Source of the DNA: Paraburkholderia phytofirmans OLGA172
Lineage (GTDB): Bacteria > Pseudomonadota > Gammaproteobacteria > Burkholderiales > Burkholderiaceae
Reading direction: 5' to 3'
DNA length: 64,000 nucleotides
Assembly: GCF_001634365.1 (NCBI RefSeq)
Contig: NZ_CP014579.1
Span: 3,224,001-3,288,000 of the forward strand
Made by a program: the position numbers and the translations under genes. How positions within the stretch are numbered: the stretch's first letter is position 1; the number at the start of each line of letters is the position of its first letter. Shown here one piece after another: positions 63,424 to 64,000 of this stretch. The notes below the pieces were generated by a model that was not told the origin of the DNA, did no database searches, and saw only the letters and a list, made by a program, of their open reading frames with translations.

Positions 63424-64000
63424 CTAGACAGAGCGCGACAGGATTATCAGCACGGTCGTCACGGTGACCGCACCGCCGATCCGGGTCGCGATCTGGGCGA
63501 ACGGCATTAGCGTCATGCGATTGGCCGCCGTCAGGATGGCGACGTCGCCGGTGCCGCCCTGGCCGCTGTGGCAAGCGTTCACGATGGCCGTGTCAATCGG
63601 ATACATCTTTATCCAATACCCCACCAAGGCGCCGGTCGCCATCAGTGTCGCAACGGTCGACACGATAGTGATGATGGTCGGCAGGTTGAAGGAAGCCATC
63701 AGCTTGTCCCATGGCGTCAACGCCACGCCGATCGCAAACAGCAACGGGTAGGTGACCGCCGTGGAGAAGAACTTGTACACAACATAAGCGCCCTCCTGTA
63801 GTTGCGGCGGTACCGCCTGCGTCAGCTTGAGGAGGACCGCGATGAAAAGCATCGCAACCGGCGCCGGCAGGCCAAACAGTCGCTGGCACATGATCCCGAC
63901 AACGTAGAGCGTCAAGGCGGTGATGCCCGCCGCGGCGATATGGGTCACGTCCATGTTTCCCGATATCTCTTCGTGTGCAGGGTCCATCTCGTCGTTCTCG
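63424..64000 (-). CDS. 2-hydroxycarboxylate transporter (CitS/MleP-type), partial
   Basis: C-terminal part (about 190 residues) of a secondary transporter of the 2HCT family, which carries citrate, malate or lactate. The second GGTGDV re-entrant loop is clear (HSGQGGTGDVAILTAANRMT) and the end MPFAQIATRIGGAVTVT is typical. Family members have about 440 residues; the upstream half lies beyond the right edge. The frame is open to the window end. Convergent with the tartrate cluster, it is a plausible extra importer for related hydroxy acids. Confidence 0.9.
   Translation of the reverse strand, partial: ENDEMDPAHEEISGNMDVTHIAAAGITALTLYVVGIMCQRLFGLPAPVAMLFIAVLLKLTQAVPPQLQEGAYVVYKFFSTAVTYPLLFAIGVALTPWDKLMASFNLPTIITIVSTVATLMATGALVGYWIKMYPIDTAIVNACHSGQGGTGDVAILTAANRMTLMPFAQIATRIGGAVTVTTVLIILSRSV

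Overview
The window reads as a stretch of a Burkholderiaceae chromosome, most likely Paraburkholderia: high GC, many LysR regulators, a DUF3348/DUF802/OmpA/DUF2894 operon typical of that family, and aromatic and sugar-acid catabolic clusters. This assignment is an inference from gene content, not from a search. No rRNA, tRNA, CRISPR array, transposase or integrase was found. Layout by region. 1-6.5 kb: a minus-strand operon with split transketolase, short-chain dehydrogenase and a TRAP transporter (DctP plus fused DctQM), with a divergent LysR gene. It looks like uptake and two-step breakdown of an unidentified carbonyl or sugar-acid substrate. 7.2-11.7 kb: a tightly coupled four-gene operon (DUF3348, MotA/ExbB-like DUF802 protein with a long repeat-bearing tail, MotB-like OmpA protein, DUF2894). 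It has the parts of an ion-driven motor and is the best candidate for an undescribed system. 11.7-17 kb: a beta-lactamase relic, a small protein gene with its terminator, a GGDEF/EAL protein, alanine racemase and a YWTD beta-propeller protein. 17.2-25.8 kb: an aerobic 2-aminobenzoyl-CoA (anthranilate) pathway cluster: fused monooxygenase/reductase, SDR, MarR regulator, an array of palindromic repeats, enoyl-CoA hydratase, acyl-CoA dehydrogenase, thioesterase, Rid-family protein and CoA ligase. 26-36.8 kb: mixed accessory genes (GST, drug efflux MFS, AraC/GyrI regulator, TrmB-like regulator, AhpD-like and isochorismatase-like proteins, a cNMP-domain flavoprotein lacking the redox CxxC, chemoreceptor, Nudix). 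31.7-39 kb is also rich in broken genes: VOC, SDR, class II aldolase, LysR and pstS relics. 39.5-44 kb: a catabolic cluster (nitronate monooxygenase, HCCA-isomerase-like DsbA-fold protein, acyl-CoA synthetase, TetR). 44.4-49.5 kb: DEAD-box helicase, LysR/EamA divergent pair, quinone oxidoreductase, DUF1330 protein. 49.7-55.3 kb: an operon with a secreted protein of unknown function, a flavoprotein subunit, a fused [2Fe-2S]/molybdenum hydroxylase and a membrane protein with two ABM-like domains. 55.5-57.7 kb: BamE-like relic, SH3 protein, SRPBCC protein. 57.9-64 kb: a tartrate/malate-type cluster (LysR, tartrate dehydrogenase, gutted pyruvate kinase, MFS importer, class I aldolase) and the C-terminal half of a 2-hydroxycarboxylate transporter running off the window. 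Functionally, the window is an accessory catabolic region. Transporters, dehydrogenases and CoA-dependent enzymes sit beside local regulators, with many decayed genes between them.
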